Below are positions 8,481 through 18,067 of a DNA stretch of 64,000 nt, piece by piece; position 1 is the stretch's first letter; every line of letters begins with the position of its first letter. The notes beneath the pieces are model-generated. The model was not told where the DNA came from, ran no database searches, and saw only the letters and a program-made list of their open reading frames with translations. Source of the stretch: Sinosporangium siamense (GTDB lineage Bacteria; Actinomycetota; Actinomycetes; Streptosporangiales; Streptosporangiaceae); the NCBI RefSeq assembly GCF_016863435.1, contig NZ_BOOW01000053.1:22509-86508 (forward strand). Direction: 5' to 3'. Both the position numbers and the translations under genes were made by a program.

Positions 8481-11400
8481 TTATTCGTCGCCTTCGAGGT
8501 CGCCTTCGGTTTTGAGGTAGATCTCTTGCAGGGCGGTGAGGATTTCGGGGTCCGGGTGTTCCCACATGCCGCGGTTGGCTGCCTCCAGGAGGCGTTCGGC
8601 TATGGAGTGGAGGGCCCAGGGGTTGGACTCGGTGAGGAACGCCTGGTTTTCGGGGTCCAGGACGTAGGTGGCGGTGAGTTTGTCGTACATCCAGTCGGCG
8701 ACGACGTCGGTGGTGGCGTCGTAGCCGAACAGGTAGTCGACGGTGGCGGCAAGTTCGAAGGCGCCCTTGTAGCCGTGGCGGCGCATGGCGGTGAGCCAGC
8801 GGGGGTTGACGACGCGAGCCCGGAAGATGCGGGCGGTCTCCTCGGAGAGGCTGCGGGTGCGGACGGCGTCGGGGCGGGTGCTGTCGCCGATGTAGGCGGC
8901 GGGGTTGCGGCCGGTGAGGGCGCGGACGGTGGCGATCATGCCGCCGTGGTACTGGAAGTAGTCGTCGGAGTCGGCGATGTCGTGTTCGCGGGTGTCGATG
9001 TTCTTCGCAGCGACGTTGATGCGGCGGTAGGCGGCTTCCATGTCGCCGCGCGCGGGCCGGCCGTCGAGGTCTCTGCCGTATGCGAAACCGCCCCAGACCG
9101 CGTAGACCTCGGCGAGGTCGGTGTCGTCGCGCCAGTTTCGGCTGTCGATCAGGGGAAGCAGGCCCGCGCCGTATGCCCCGGGGCGGGAGCCGAAAACGCG
9201 CATGGTGGCGCGGCGCCGGTCGCCGTGGAGTGCGTGGTCGGCGGTCACGTGGGCACGGATGTAGTTGTCGGTGTCGGATTCGTCGAGGTCGGCGACGAGC
9301 CGCACGGCGTCGTCGAGCATGGCGACGACGTGGGGGAAGGCGTCGCGGAAGAAGCCGCTGATGCGGATGGTGACGTCGACGCGGGGGCGGTCGAGCTCGA
9401 TGAGGGGGATGACCTCGAGGCCGGTGACGCGGCGGGAGGCCTCGTCCCACACGGGGCGCACGCCGAGCAGGGCGAGCACCTCGGCGACGTCGTCGCCGGC
9501 GGTGCGCATGGCGCTCGTGCCCCACACGGACAGGCCGACCGAGCGGGGCCATTCACCGGTGTCGGCGCGGTAGCGGGCGAGCAGGGAGTCGGCCATGGCC
9601 TGGCCGGTCTCCCAGGCGAGCCTGCTCGGCACGGCCTTGGGGTCGACGGAGTAGAAGTTGCGGCCGGTCGGCAGCACGTTGATGAGGCCGCGCAGGGGCG
9701 ATCCGCTGGGCCCGGCGGGGACATAGCCGCCGTCGAGAGCGTGCAGGATCGCGCCGATCTCGTCGGTGGTGCGGTCGAGCCGCGGCACGATCTCGTCGGC
9801 GGCGAAGGTGAGGATCCGCGTCACGAGCTCGAGGTCGGGGGCCGAAGCCGTTCTTCCTGTCGAAGCCGGTCTTCCTCCCGGCAACTGTGGGGCCGCCTCG
9901 CCGGCAGCAGTCCCTCCCGCCGGCACCTGTGCGGTTGCCTTGTCGGTGGCCGTGCTTCCTGCCGGCACCCGTGCGGCTGCCCCGTCGGGAGTCGTCCCCT
10001 CTGGCGGCACTCGTGAGGCCGCCCCATCGACAGATGTCTCCCCTGCCGGTAATTGTGCGGCCATCTCGTTGGCGGCTGTTCTTCCCGTCAGCACCTGTGC
10101 GGTCACCTCGGCGGCTGCCGACGGGGGCCAGCCGCGTTCCTCCATGCCGGAGACCAGCGCCCTCGCCAGGGTTTCCGCCTCGTCGACGGAGACCCGGCCG
10201 AGGGTGCCGTCCTCGGCCAGGCCGAGGGCTTCGCGCAGGCCGGGGAGGGCCTGGCGGCCCGCCCACAGCTGGCGGGCGCGCAGCATGGCGAGCACCAGGT
10301 CGACGCGGCCTTCGCCGTGGGGTGCGTCGCCGAGGATGTGCAGGCCGTCGCGGATCTGCACGTCCTTGACCTCGCACAGCCACCCGTCGATGTGCAGCAG
10401 GAAGTCGTCGAACTCGGCGTCGTGGGGGCGGTCCTCGACGCCGAGGTCGTGGTCGAGTTTGGCGGCCTGGATGAGGGTCCAGATCTGGGCGCGGATGGCA
10501 GGCAGTTTGGCGGGGTCCATCGCGGCGATGGTGGAGTGCTCGTCGAGGAGCTGCTCCAGCCGCGCCATGTCGCCATAGGTGTCGGCCCGCGCCATCGGCG
10601 GCACCAGGTGGTCGACGAGGGTGGCGTGGGCGCGGCGTTTGGCCTGGGTGCCCTCGCCCGGGTCGTTGACGAGGAAGGGGTAGATGAGCGGCAGGTCGCC
10701 GAGTGCGGCGTCGGGGCCGCAGGCGGCCGACATCCCGGCGGATTTACCGGGCAGCCACTCCAGGTTGCCGTGTTTGCCCACGTGCACGACCGCATGGGCG
10801 CCGAAGCCGTCGGACAACCAACGGTAAGCGGCGAGATAGTGGTGGCTCGGCGGCAGGTCGGGGTCGTGGTAGATCGCGATGGGGTTCTCACCGAAGCCGC
10901 GGGGCGGCTGCACCATGACGACGGTGTTGCCGGCGCGCAGCGCGGCCAGCACGATCTCGCCGTCGGGGTCGGCAGAACGATCCACGAACAGCTCGCCGGG
11001 CGGCGGCCCCCAGTGCTCCTCGACGCCGGCGCGCAACTCCTCTGGCAGCGTGGCGAACCACGTCGCGTAACGTCTGGCGGGAATGCGCACGGGGTTGCCC
11101 GAGAGCTGCTCCTCCGTCAGCCAGTCCTGGTCCTGGCCACCGGCGGCGATCAGGGCGTGGATGAGCGCGTCGCCGTTTTGCGTGTCGACTCCGGGCAACT
11201 CGCCGTCGCCGCCGATGTCGTAGCCCTGTTTCTTGAGCGCCGCGAGCAGGCGCATCACGCTGGCGGGCGTGTCGAGGCCGACGGCGTTGCCGATGCGAGA
11301 ATGCTTGGTGGGATAGGCCGACAACATCAGCACGATGCGCCGCTCGTGCACCGGGATGTGGCGGAGCACCCCGTGGCGTACGGCGATGCCCGCGACTCTG

Positions 11401-12320
11401 GCTGCGCGCTCCGGGTCGGCGCGGTAGACGGTGAGGCCGTCCTCGTCGATCTCCTTGAAGGAGAAGGGCACGGTGATGATGCGCCCGTCGAACTCGGGGA
11501 TGGCGACCTGCGTGGCGGCATCGAGCGGCGACAGGCCGTCGTCGTTCTCCTCCCAGGAGGCGCGGCTCGCGGTGAGGCAGAGGCCCTGCAGGATCGGGAT
11601 GTCCAGTTCTGCGAGCGCCCCCACATCCCAGGACTCGTCGTCGCCGCCCGCCGAGGCGGTGGCGGGCCGGGTGCCTCCGGCCGCGAGCACGGTCACGACC
11701 AGGGCGTCCAGGGTTCGCAGGGTGTCGAGCAGGCCCGGCTCGGCCGTGCGGAGCGACGCGCAATAAACGGGCACGGCACGACCGCCGGCGTCCTCCACCG
11801 CGGAGCAGAGGGTCTCGACGAACGCGGTGTTGCCGGAGACGTGGTGGGCGCGGTAGTAGAGCACGCCGATGGCCGGCCCGTCACCGGGGCGCGCCTCGCG
11901 CTCCAGCAGGCCCCACGACGGTGTCGGCGCGGGAGGGGCGAAGCCGTGGCCGGTCAGGAGCACGGTGTCGGACAGGAAGTGGTGCAGCTCGGTGAGGTTG
12001 GCCGGGCCGCCGTGGGCGAGGTAGGCGTGAGCCTCGGCGCAGACGCCGCCGGGCACGGTGGACAACTCCATCAGCTCGGCGTCGGGCGCCTGCTCCCCGC
12101 CGAGCACCACCACGGGCCGGGGGCCGGCCAGCAGCAGGTCAAGCCCCTCTTCCCAGGCCCTGCGCCCGCCGAGGAGGCGCACCACCACCAAGTGCACCCC
12201 GTCGAGGAGAGCGGGGACGTCGTCGGCTGAGAGCCGTGCGGGGTTGCCCAACCTGTAGTCGGCTTCGCTCGCACGGGCGCTCAATAGGTCGGTGTCGGAG
12301 GTCGACAGCAGGAGAATCAT
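8481..12320 (-). CDS. cobN: Cobaltochelatase subunit CobN
   Basis: 1279 residues, the usual size for CobN, the large ATP-dependent subunit that inserts Co2+ into hydrogenobyrinic acid a,c-diamide with CobS and CobT. Recognisable segments are PTKHSRIGNAVGLDTPASV, ALRAGNTVVMVQPPRGFGENP, HVGKHGNLEWLPGKSAG and GRNFYSVDPKAVPSRLAWE, ending with NPWALHSIAERLLEA. I start at the ATG with GGGAGG about ten bases upstream, leaving a long untranslated leader that contains a cobalamin riboswitch. An odd 70-residue linker of five 14-residue repeats (bases 9870-10079) sits in the middle. It is transcribed divergently from cobG. Confidence 0.96.
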   Translation of the reverse strand: MILLLSTSDTDLLSARASEADYRLGNPARLSADDVPALLDGVHLVVVRLLGGRRAWEEGLDLLLAGPRPVVVLGGEQAPDAELMELSTVPGGVCAEAHAYLAHGGPANLTELHHFLSDTVLLTGHGFAPPAPTPSWGLLEREARPGDGPAIGVLYYRAHHVSGNTAFVETLCSAVEDAGGRAVPVYCASLRTAEPGLLDTLRTLDALVVTVLAAGGTRPATASAGGDDESWDVGALAELDIPILQGLCLTASRASWEENDDGLSPLDAATQVAIPEFDGRIITVPFSFKEIDEDGLTVYRADPERAARVAGIAVRHGVLRHIPVHERRIVLMLSAYPTKHSRIGNAVGLDTPASVMRLLAALKKQGYDIGGDGELPGVDTQNGDALIHALIAAGGQDQDWLTEEQLSGNPVRIPARRYATWFATLPEELRAGVEEHWGPPPGELFVDRSADPDGEIVLAALRAGNTVVMVQPPRGFGENPIAIYHDPDLPPSHHYLAAYRWLSDGFGAHAVVHVGKHGNLEWLPGKSAGMSAACGPDAALGDLPLIYPFLVNDPGEGTQAKRRAHATLVDHLVPPMARADTYGDMARLEQLLDEHSTIAAMDPAKLPAIRAQIWTLIQAAKLDHDLGVEDRPHDAEFDDFLLHIDGWLCEVKDVQIRDGLHILGDAPHGEGRVDLVLAMLRARQLWAGRQALPGLREALGLAEDGTLGRVSVDEAETLARALVSGMEERGWPPSAAAEVTAQVLTGRTAANEMAAQLPAGETSVDGAASRVPPEGTTPDGAAARVPAGSTATDKATAQVPAGGTAAGEAAPQLPGGRPASTGRTASAPDLELVTRILTFAADEIVPRLDRTTDEIGAILHALDGGYVPAGPSGSPLRGLINVLPTGRNFYSVDPKAVPSRLAWETGQAMADSLLARYRADTGEWPRSVGLSVWGTSAMRTAGDDVAEVLALLGVRPVWDEASRRVTGLEVIPLIELDRPRVDVTIRISGFFRDAFPHVVAMLDDAVRLVADLDESDTDNYIRAHVTADHALHGDRRRATMRVFGSRPGAYGAGLLPLIDSRNWRDDTDLAEVYAVWGGFAYGRDLDGRPARGDMEAAYRRINVAAKNIDTREHDIADSDDYFQYHGGMIATVRALTGRNPAAYIGDSTRPDAVRTRSLSEETARIFRARVVNPRWLTAMRRHGYKGAFELAATVDYLFGYDATTDVVADWMYDKLTATYVLDPENQAFLTESNPWALHSIAERLLEAANRGMWEHPDPEILTALQEIYLKTEGDLEGDE
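9870..10079 (-). repeat. Five 42-bp (14-residue) tandem repeats inside cobN
   Basis: In coding order the units read TAANEMAAQLPAGE, TSVDGAASRVPPEG, TTPDGAAARVPAGS, TATDKATAQVPAGG and TAAGEAAPQLPGGR. All are in frame and exactly 42 bp long, so they arose by tandem duplication of a linker. They lie between CobN blocks that match the family, in what should be a surface loop. Confidence 0.85.
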
Positions 12321-12419
12321 GCCGCGCCTCCCGCCAAGTGCATCGGGTCCGTCAAACGGCATGGGCATGCCAGACTGCGCACAGAGCGTCCTCCCTCGGG
12401 GTCCTCGCCCCGGGTCGTG

Positions 12420-12600
12420 GTCACTTGCGATGGTCGGAGTCTCCTGGCTCCCGGATCAATGCTCGCTCCAGCCTTCCCACCCTTGCGGGCAGTGGCGCGT
12501 CGCAGGAGCTTGCTCCCCGGTCACAGTGGCGGGACCACGCCGGATTCGCACCGGCTTCCTCGTAACCATCACCTGAGGGGAGCCTACGACAGACCGAACC
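12420..12600 (-). promoter_or_regulatory. Cobalamin (adenosylcobalamin) riboswitch upstream of cobN
   Basis: On the minus strand the leader holds the hallmark blocks in order: GAAGCCGGTGCGAATCCGGC, then GGTCCCGCCACTGTGA, a peripheral hairpin region, and the B12 box GAGCCAGGAGACT about 115 bases from cobN. In actinomycetes this RNA usually shuts off B12 synthesis or uptake genes when cobalamin is plentiful. Only cobN lies downstream on this strand. The divergent cobG operon has no copy of its own in the 140 bases before it. Confidence 0.93.
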
Positions 12601-12741
12601 TTCGCTGGAAACCGGTGTATAACCTCCATACGTGTGGATTCACCGCTTTCGTTGGGCACCCCGGGTTTTCAGCAGGCAATCCCGAAGAACATCCATGTTC
12701 GGGAGTTTGTCGGGACGGATGAGCTGATAGACAGGACGCCC

Positions 12742-14736
12742 ATGCCTCACGGCGACTTCACCGGACGTTCACGAGCCGATGCCTGTCCGGGAGCACTCCA
12801 GATCCATCAGGCCGCCGACGGCGGCTTAGCTCGCGTGCGTGTCCCCGGCGGGCACATCACCCCTGAGCAACTCCGGCTCCTGGCGGACGTCGGCACCGTG
12901 GAACTCACCTCGCGCGCCAACCTCCAAGTGCGCGGCCTCGCCCCGGGCGCGGAACACGACCTCGCCGCCCGGCTCACCGAGGCCGGCCTGCTGCCGTCGC
13001 GAACACATGAGCGAGTGCGGAACATCGTCGCCTCCCCCCTCAGCGGGCTCGACGACCGAGGCCGGCTCGACGCCGGGAGGGTGGCGGCCGACCTGGACCG
13101 GGAGTTGTGCGCGACACCACGCCTCGCCGCCCTCCCCGGACGCTTCCTCTTCGCGATCGACGACGGCCGGAGCGACATGTTGTCCCTGGAAGCCGACGTC
13201 ACGGCAGTGCCTGCGGAGGCCCTTCTCGCACCCGTGGGCATCACGGCAAACGCTGAGGGGGAGGGGCGCGCCGATGTCGAGCCCGAGGAGGGGCCCGGCG
13301 GTTCCGGGGTGGTGGCCGGCATCGCCGTGCCGGTGGAGGGTGAGTCGGTCGCGGCCAGCCGGACGTGCAGCTGCACCCTGGCCGGAGTGAACGCCGTCGC
13401 ACCCGCGGCGGAGAAGAGGCGCGCCGATGTCGAGCCCGACAAGGGGTCCGGCGGTTCCGGGGTGGTGGCCGGCATCGCCGTGCCGGTGGAGGTGGGTGAG
13501 TCGGTCAGGGTCGGCCGGAGCTGCGCCGGCGCCGGGGCCGGGGCCGCGGCGAACGCGGCCGCCCCCGTGGCGGGCGAGGGGCGCGGCGGTGCCGAGGCGG
13601 AGGAGGTGCCCGGCGCCGGGGTGGTGGCTGGCATCGCCGTGCCGGTGGAGGTGGGTGAGTCGGTCGCGGCCGAGTGGAGATGCGGTTGCGCCGGGGCTGG
13701 GGTGAACGCCGCCGCACGTGTGGCTGGCGAGGGGCTTGCCGGTGTCGAGGTGGAGGAGGGGCCCGGCGGTTCCGGGGCGAACGCCGCCGCATTTGTGGTG
13801 CGGGAGGGGGAGGTGGCGCTGCTGCTGGCCGGGGTGGACACCGGTCTTCGAACTGTTGTTCCTCATGTGGCCATGATGGACGCGGCCTCCGCCTTCCTCG
13901 ATGTGCTTGGAGAAGGTGGCACCGGCGCTTGGCGCATCGCTGAACTTGCCGACGGACCGGCGCGCGTCACGGCCCGGCTGCTCGCGATAAGTGAGCACGT
14001 CACGCAGGACTTTGGGCGACGAAACGCCCCGGCCATCGCTCCCGGTGGGCGGCGGCGCGCCACAGCGATGGCACGCCCCCCGATCGGGCCTGTGCCTCAG
14101 CGGGACGGGGGCGTCACCCTGGCTCTTGCCGTACCTCTCGGGCGGTTGACTCCCGCGCACCTGCGCCTGCTCGCCGATGCCGCAGAGGTGACGGGGCGGG
14201 CCGTACGGCTGACGCCGTGGCGGGGGGTCGTCGTGCCGGGGCTGGCCGCGGCGGAGGTGGGGGAGTGGGCGGAGCGGTTCGCGGGTGTGGGGCTGGTGGC
14301 TGATCCGGGTTCGCCGTGGCTGGGGGTCACGGCTTGTGCGGGACAACCGGGGTGTGCGAAGTCGCTGGCCGATGTGCAGGCCGACGCGGCCACCGCGGTC
14401 GCCGAGGCCGGGAGGACGGAACAGGACGAGGCGGCGACGACCGGACGGGATCTGGGTGCGGGTGGCATAACGGTCCCGAGTACGCTTCCCGTGCATTGGG
14501 CGGGCTGTGAGCGGCGCTGCGGGCGGCCGAGAGGGCACGTTGTGGACGTGGTCGCGACCGGCCCCGGTTATCGCATCGAATCCGGTGAAACCAGGCTGAC
14601 CTGCGATGACATCCATCAGACTGCGGCAGCGACGGCGGCCCTCCGTCTGGGGGAACGCGCAAACGCGGACACTCCCCGCCAGGCTGAGCACACCAACGCG
14701 GAACACGCAGACACGACGACGACAGGGGAACGTTGA
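12742..14736 (+). CDS. cobG: Precorrin-3B synthase CobG with a large repeat insertion
   Basis: 664 residues against roughly 400-450 normally. The protein is the sulfite/nitrite-reductase-like monooxygenase that ring-hydroxylates precorrin-3A in the aerobic B12 route. Its N-terminus has [12 protein letters not shown], and the [4Fe-4S]/sirohaem-type cysteines are Cys532, Cys538, Cys589 and Cys593 (CAGQPGC and GCERRC). Between residues about 170 and 355 lie three imperfect units of 51-54 residues, each with [11 protein letters not shown], plus a fourth partial unit; this accounts for the extra length. I start at MPHGDFTGR; an earlier in-frame ATG at 12634 is less likely. It heads the cobG-cobH-cobIJ operon. 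Confidence 0.93.
   Translation: MPHGDFTGRSRADACPGALQIHQAADGGLARVRVPGGHITPEQLRLLADVGTVELTSRANLQVRGLAPGAEHDLAARLTEAGLLPSRTHERVRNIVASPLSGLDDRGRLDAGRVAADLDRELCATPRLAALPGRFLFAIDDGRSDMLSLEADVTAVPAEALLAPVGITANAEGEGRADVEPEEGPGGSGVVAGIAVPVEGESVAASRTCSCTLAGVNAVAPAAEKRRADVEPDKGSGGSGVVAGIAVPVEVGESVRVGRSCAGAGAGAAANAAAPVAGEGRGGAEAEEVPGAGVVAGIAVPVEVGESVAAEWRCGCAGAGVNAAARVAGEGLAGVEVEEGPGGSGANAAAFVVREGEVALLLAGVDTGLRTVVPHVAMMDAASAFLDVLGEGGTGAWRIAELADGPARVTARLLAISEHVTQDFGRRNAPAIAPGGRRRATAMARPPIGPVPQRDGGVTLALAVPLGRLTPAHLRLLADAAEVTGRAVRLTPWRGVVVPGLAAAEVGEWAERFAGVGLVADPGSPWLGVTACAGQPGCAKSLADVQADAATAVAEAGRTEQDEAATTGRDLGAGGITVPSTLPVHWAGCERRCGRPRGHVVDVVATGPGYRIESGETRLTCDDIHQTAAATAALRLGERANADTPRQAEHTNAEHADTTTTGER
13250..13805 (+). 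repeat. In-frame tandem repeat insertion within cobG
   Basis: Three units of about 150-165 bp plus a partial fourth. Each protein unit starts with [12 protein letters not shown] or a variant and carries [13 protein letters not shown], a VGESV stretch and an Ala/Gly/Cys-rich tail with NAAAPV. The insertion splits a conserved CobG segment between LEADV and VALLLAG. Confidence 0.85.
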
Positions 14737-15359
14737 CCGACTACGTCAAGGACGGTGCGGAGATCTACCGCCGGTCCTTCGCCACGATCCGCGCCGAGGC
14801 CGATCTTTCCGGCATGCCGGAGGACGTGGCCCGTGTCGCGGTGCGCATGATTCACGCCTGCGGCATGGTGGACCTCGTTAAGGATCTGGCCTGGTCCCCG
14901 GGTGTCGTCGCCGCGGCGGACGCCGCGCTGCGCGCGGGGGCGCCGATCCTGTGTGACGCGATGATGGTGGCCTCCGGGGTGACCCGCAAACGCCTGCCGG
15001 CCGGCAACGACGTCGTGTGCGCGCTCGGCGATCCCCGGGTGGCGGATCTCGCGCTGCGTATGGGCAATACCCGCAGCGCCGCCGCCCTCGACCTGTGGCT
15101 CGACCGGCTCGGCGGCGCGGTGGTGGCGATCGGCAACGCGCCGACGGCGTTGTTCCGGCTGCTTGAGCTGATCGAGCAGGGCGCGCCGAGGCCGGCGGCG
15201 GTGCTCGGCCTCCCGGTGGGGTTCATCGGCGCGGCGGAGTCGAAGCAGGCCCTGGCCGATCATCCGTCGGGTGTGGAATACCTGGTCGTCCACGGGCGCA
15301 GGGGCGGCAGCGCGATGGCCGCCGCCGCCGTCAACGCGATGGCGAGCGAGCGGGAATGA
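14733..15359 (+). CDS. cobH: Precorrin-8X methylmutase CobH
   Basis: 208 residues from a TTG start overlapping the cobG stop, with AGGGGA just upstream. CobH moves the C-11 methyl to C-12 to form hydrogenobyrinate. The catalytic histidine is His41 in [10 protein letters not shown]. Other conserved segments are [29 protein letters not shown] and [14 protein letters not shown]. Length is normal for the family. Its stop overlaps the ATG of the small repeat ORF that follows, suggesting continuous translational coupling through the operon. Confidence 0.96.
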   Translation: MTDYVKDGAEIYRRSFATIRAEADLSGMPEDVARVAVRMIHACGMVDLVKDLAWSPGVVAAADAALRAGAPILCDAMMVASGVTRKRLPAGNDVVCALGDPRVADLALRMGNTRSAAALDLWLDRLGGAVVAIGNAPTALFRLLELIEQGAPRPAAVLGLPVGFIGAAESKQALADHPSGVEYLVVHGRRGGSAMAAAAVNAMASERE

Positions 15360-15577
15360 CCGGCGGGTCGGGAAGAAGAGGCCGGGCCCGGTGGCGAGCG
15401 GGAATGACCGGCGGGACAGAAGCCGCGATCGGCGGGACAGAAGCCGTGACCGGCGGGACAGGAACCGTGACCGGCGGGACAGAAGCCGCGACCGGCGGCG
15501 AGCGGACAAGACCCGGCGACAGGGCCGGGAGGCGGGCCCCTCATACGGAAGTCAAGATCGGCAGCGAGCCGGCATGA
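15356..15577 (+). CDS. Small low-complexity ORF between cobH and cobIJ
   Basis: 73-residue frame that overlaps both neighbours by ATGA (with the cobH stop and with the cobIJ start), so ribosomes could pass through it. The sequence is mostly [12 protein letters not shown] 7-residue repeats encoded by a 21-bp tandem repeat and then Arg/Pro-rich. It resembles no family known to me. It may be a spacer created by duplication of the cobH end rather than a functional protein: the stretch GAGCGGGAATGACCGGCGGG occurs twice, at the cobH stop and again 50 bases on. Confidence 0.35.
   Translation: MTGGSGRRGRARWRAGMTGGTEAAIGGTEAVTGGTGTVTGGTEAATGGERTRPGDRAGRRAPHTEVKIGSEPA
15407..15498 (+). repeat. 21-bp tandem repeat, four copies plus part of a fifth
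   Basis: Units begin at 15407, 15428, 15449, 15470 and 15491, each close to ACCGGCGGGACAGAAGCCG followed by two more bases. Because the unit is a multiple of three, copy-number change keeps the small ORF in frame. Confidence 0.85.
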
Positions 15578-17130
15578 CCGGCGAACACTCGAAAGGCGGG
15601 ACGGTGCAGGACAACACGGGCGCGGCGACGGGCAGGCTCTACGGGGTCGGGCTGGGGCCGGGCGATCCGGAGCTCGTCACCGTCAAGGCCGCCCGCCTCA
15701 TCGGCGAGGCCGACGTGATCGCCTACCACAGCGCCCGCCACGGCAGGAGCATCGCCAGGTCGGTGGCCGAGCCGTACTTCCGCGGCGACCAGATCGAAGA
15801 GGCCCTCATCTACCCCGTCACCACGGAGACGACCGACCACCCGGGCGGCTACCAGGGCGCGATCGACGAGTTCTACGCCGCGAGCGCCGAACGTCTGGCC
15901 GCGCATCTCGACGCCGGCCGGACGGTGGTGGTGCTGAGCGAGGGCGATCCGCTCTTCTACGGGTCGTACATGCACATGCACAAGCGCCTCGCCGGCCGCT
16001 ATGCGACGGAGGTGGTGCCGGGGGTGACGTCGGTCAGCGGCGCCGCCGCAGTCGTCGGACGTCCCCTGGTCGAGCGGGACGAGACGCTCACCGTGCTGCC
16101 CGGCACGCTGCCCGCCGAGGTGCTGGCGGAAAAGCTCGCCGCCACCGACTCGGCCGCCGTGCTCAAGCTGGGCCGCACCTTCGAACGCGTCAAGCAGGCG
16201 TTCACCGAGGCCGGACGGCTCGACGAGGCGTGGTACGTCGAGCGCGCCACGACCGGCGGCCAGCGTGTCGCGCCGCTGAAGGAGGTCGATCCGGCCACGG
16301 TCCCGTACTTCTCCCTCGCCCTGCTCCCAAGCCCGGTCAACGCCGCCCAGCCGGTGCTCATGTCGGCTCCGGTGCGCCGGAGCGGCGCGGGTGAGGTGGT
16401 CGTCGTCGGCCTGGGACCGGCGGGCAGCCCGTGGCTGACGCCGGAGGCCCAGCACGAGCTGGCCGCCGCCGACGAACTCGTGGGCTACGGCCCCTACCTC
16501 GCCAGGGTCCCGCACAACCCGCGCCAGCTCCGCCACGCGACCGACAACCGGGTCGAGGCCGAACGCGCCGCGCACGCCCTCGAACTCGCCCAGGCCGGTT
16601 CCCGCGTCGCGGTCGTCTCGTCGGGCGACCCGGGCGTGTTCGCCATGGCGAGCGCGGTGCTCGAAGTGGCGTGCGAGCCTCGCTTCGCGGGTGTGCCCGT
16701 GCGGATCGTGCCGGGTCTCACCGCGGCGCACGCGGTGGCGTCGCGGGTGGGTGCGCCCCTCGGCCACGACTACTGCGTGTTGTCCCTGTCGGACCTGCTC
16801 AAACCGTGGGAGGTCGTCGCCGGCCGCATCCGCGCAGCCGCCGCGGCGGACCTGGTCATCGCGATCTACAACCCGGCCTCGCGCAGCCGCACCTGGCAGG
16901 TGGCCGCGACACGCGACCTGCTGCTGGAGCACCGCGACCCGGACACCCCCGTGGTCGTCGGCCGCGCGGTCGGCTCACCGGACGAGAGCGTCACCGTCAC
17001 CACGCTCGACGGCCTCGACCCGGCGGCGGTGGACATGCGCTGCCTGCTGCTCGTCGGCTCCTCCACGACCCGCGTCGCCGAACGGGAGAGCGGCCGCGTC
17101 GTCTTCACGCCGCGCCGCTATCCGGCCTGA
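15574..17130 (+). CDS. cobIJ: Fused precorrin-2 C20- and precorrin-3B C17-methyltransferase CobIJ
   Basis: 518 residues with two tetrapyrrole methylase domains in series. The CobI half (about 18-265) has LYGVGLGPGDPELVTVKA, VVVLSEGDPLFYGSY and EVVPGVTSVSGAAA. The CobJ half (about 272-518) has VVVVGLGPAGSPWLTPEA, RVAVVSSGDPGVFAMAS, VRIVPGLTAAHAVASRVGAPL and IYNPASRSRTWQ. Both use SAM to methylate corrin ring carbons; the fusion is common in actinomycetes. The ATG at 15574 overlaps the small ORF; a GTG at 15604 is an alternative. It runs 13 bases into convergent cobK. Confidence 0.96.
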   Translation: MTGEHSKGGTVQDNTGAATGRLYGVGLGPGDPELVTVKAARLIGEADVIAYHSARHGRSIARSVAEPYFRGDQIEEALIYPVTTETTDHPGGYQGAIDEFYAASAERLAAHLDAGRTVVVLSEGDPLFYGSYMHMHKRLAGRYATEVVPGVTSVSGAAAVVGRPLVERDETLTVLPGTLPAEVLAEKLAATDSAAVLKLGRTFERVKQAFTEAGRLDEAWYVERATTGGQRVAPLKEVDPATVPYFSLALLPSPVNAAQPVLMSAPVRRSGAGEVVVVGLGPAGSPWLTPEAQHELAAADELVGYGPYLARVPHNPRQLRHATDNRVEAERAAHALELAQAGSRVAVVSSGDPGVFAMASAVLEVACEPRFAGVPVRIVPGLTAAHAVASRVGAPLGHDYCVLSLSDLLKPWEVVAGRIRAAAAADLVIAIYNPASRSRTWQVAATRDLLLEHRDPDTPVVVGRAVGSPDESVTVTTLDGLDPAAVDMRCLLLVGSSTTRVAERESGRVVFTPRRYPA

Positions 17131-17879
17131 CCGGTCAGGGCCTCGATCCATGCCCGCGCCTCGGCCACGCTCTCCACGCGGGGCACGCCGTCGTGCGCGG
17201 GCGGCCGCCGTACGATCACCACCGGCACCCCCAGCTCCCGCGCCGCGTGGAGTTTGGCGGTCGTCATCTCGCCGCCGCTGTCCTTGGTGACGAGCACGTC
17301 GACGCGGTGCCGCCGCATCAGGCCGAGTTCGCCCTCGACGCTGAACGGCCCGCGGCTCAGCACGACCCGCACGTGGCCGGGCACCGGCCCCTCGGGCGGG
17401 TCCACTGAGCGCGCGAGGAACCACAGCGTGTCGAGCCCGGCGAAGACCGGCAGGCTGCGGCGTCCGGTCGTGAGGAAGACCCGCCGGCCGAGGTACGGCA
17501 GAGCCTCGGCGGCGGCCTCAAGCGACGGCATCCAGTGCCATCGGTCGCCCTCCGCCTCCTGCCATCCGGGCCGCAGCAGCACCAGCAGCGGGGTGCCGGT
17601 CCGGGTGGCGGCCGTGACCGCCGACTCGCTCATGCGTGCCGCGAAGGGATGGGTGGCGTCGACGACCGCGCCGACGCCGTTATCCCGTATCCACGTCTCA
17701 AGTCCGGAAGCGCCCCCGAAGCCGCCTTCGTGAACGTCGCCGACGGGCAGCTTGGGGTCGCGCACCCGCCCGGCGAGGGACGACACGACTCGCAGGCCCG
17801 GCCGCCCGTGGAGGGCGCGGGCGAGCCGCCGGGCCTCGTCGGTGCCGCCGAGTAGCAGCACGGTGAAGACATCACTCAC
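17118..17879 (-). CDS. cobK: Precorrin-6A reductase CobK
   Basis: 253 residues, GTG start. Family hallmarks are the N-terminal nucleotide-binding segment VLLLGGTDEARRLARAL, VDATHPFAARMSESA, GRRVFLTTGRRSLPVFAG, and VLVTKDSGGEMTTAKLHAARELGVPVV split over the C-terminal half. CobK uses NADPH to reduce precorrin-6A to dihydro-precorrin-6B in aerobic B12 synthesis. It is convergent with cobIJ (13-bp overlap of the 3' ends), so it is not in that operon although it serves the same pathway. Size is normal. Confidence 0.95.
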   Translation of the reverse strand: MSDVFTVLLLGGTDEARRLARALHGRPGLRVVSSLAGRVRDPKLPVGDVHEGGFGGASGLETWIRDNGVGAVVDATHPFAARMSESAVTAATRTGTPLLVLLRPGWQEAEGDRWHWMPSLEAAAEALPYLGRRVFLTTGRRSLPVFAGLDTLWFLARSVDPPEGPVPGHVRVVLSRGPFSVEGELGLMRRHRVDVLVTKDSGGEMTTAKLHAARELGVPVVIVRRPPAHDGVPRVESVAEARAWIEALTGQAG

Positions 17880-18067
17880 ACCGAGCAGCGTAAGGCCCGC
17901 CCGCCGGCATCTCCGTTCATGCCCTGTCCGCCCCGGTCGGGAGGAGGTGTTCTCGCAGGCGGGGGCCGCCTTCCGGCAGGCCGGTGGCGGGTGGCGGAGG
18001 TCACAGCCTACCGATCGGCCGGGTTAGGCTTCCCCCCAATTACGTTATGGTGTTCAAAGGGGCAAAT

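Noticed and set aside
8427..10016. Long plus-strand frame opposite cobN
   Set aside because: Exact antisense shadow of the conserved CobN coding sequence.
12600..12741. Second cobalamin riboswitch for cobG
   Set aside because: No B12 box or conserved core on the plus strand in the 140-base leader.
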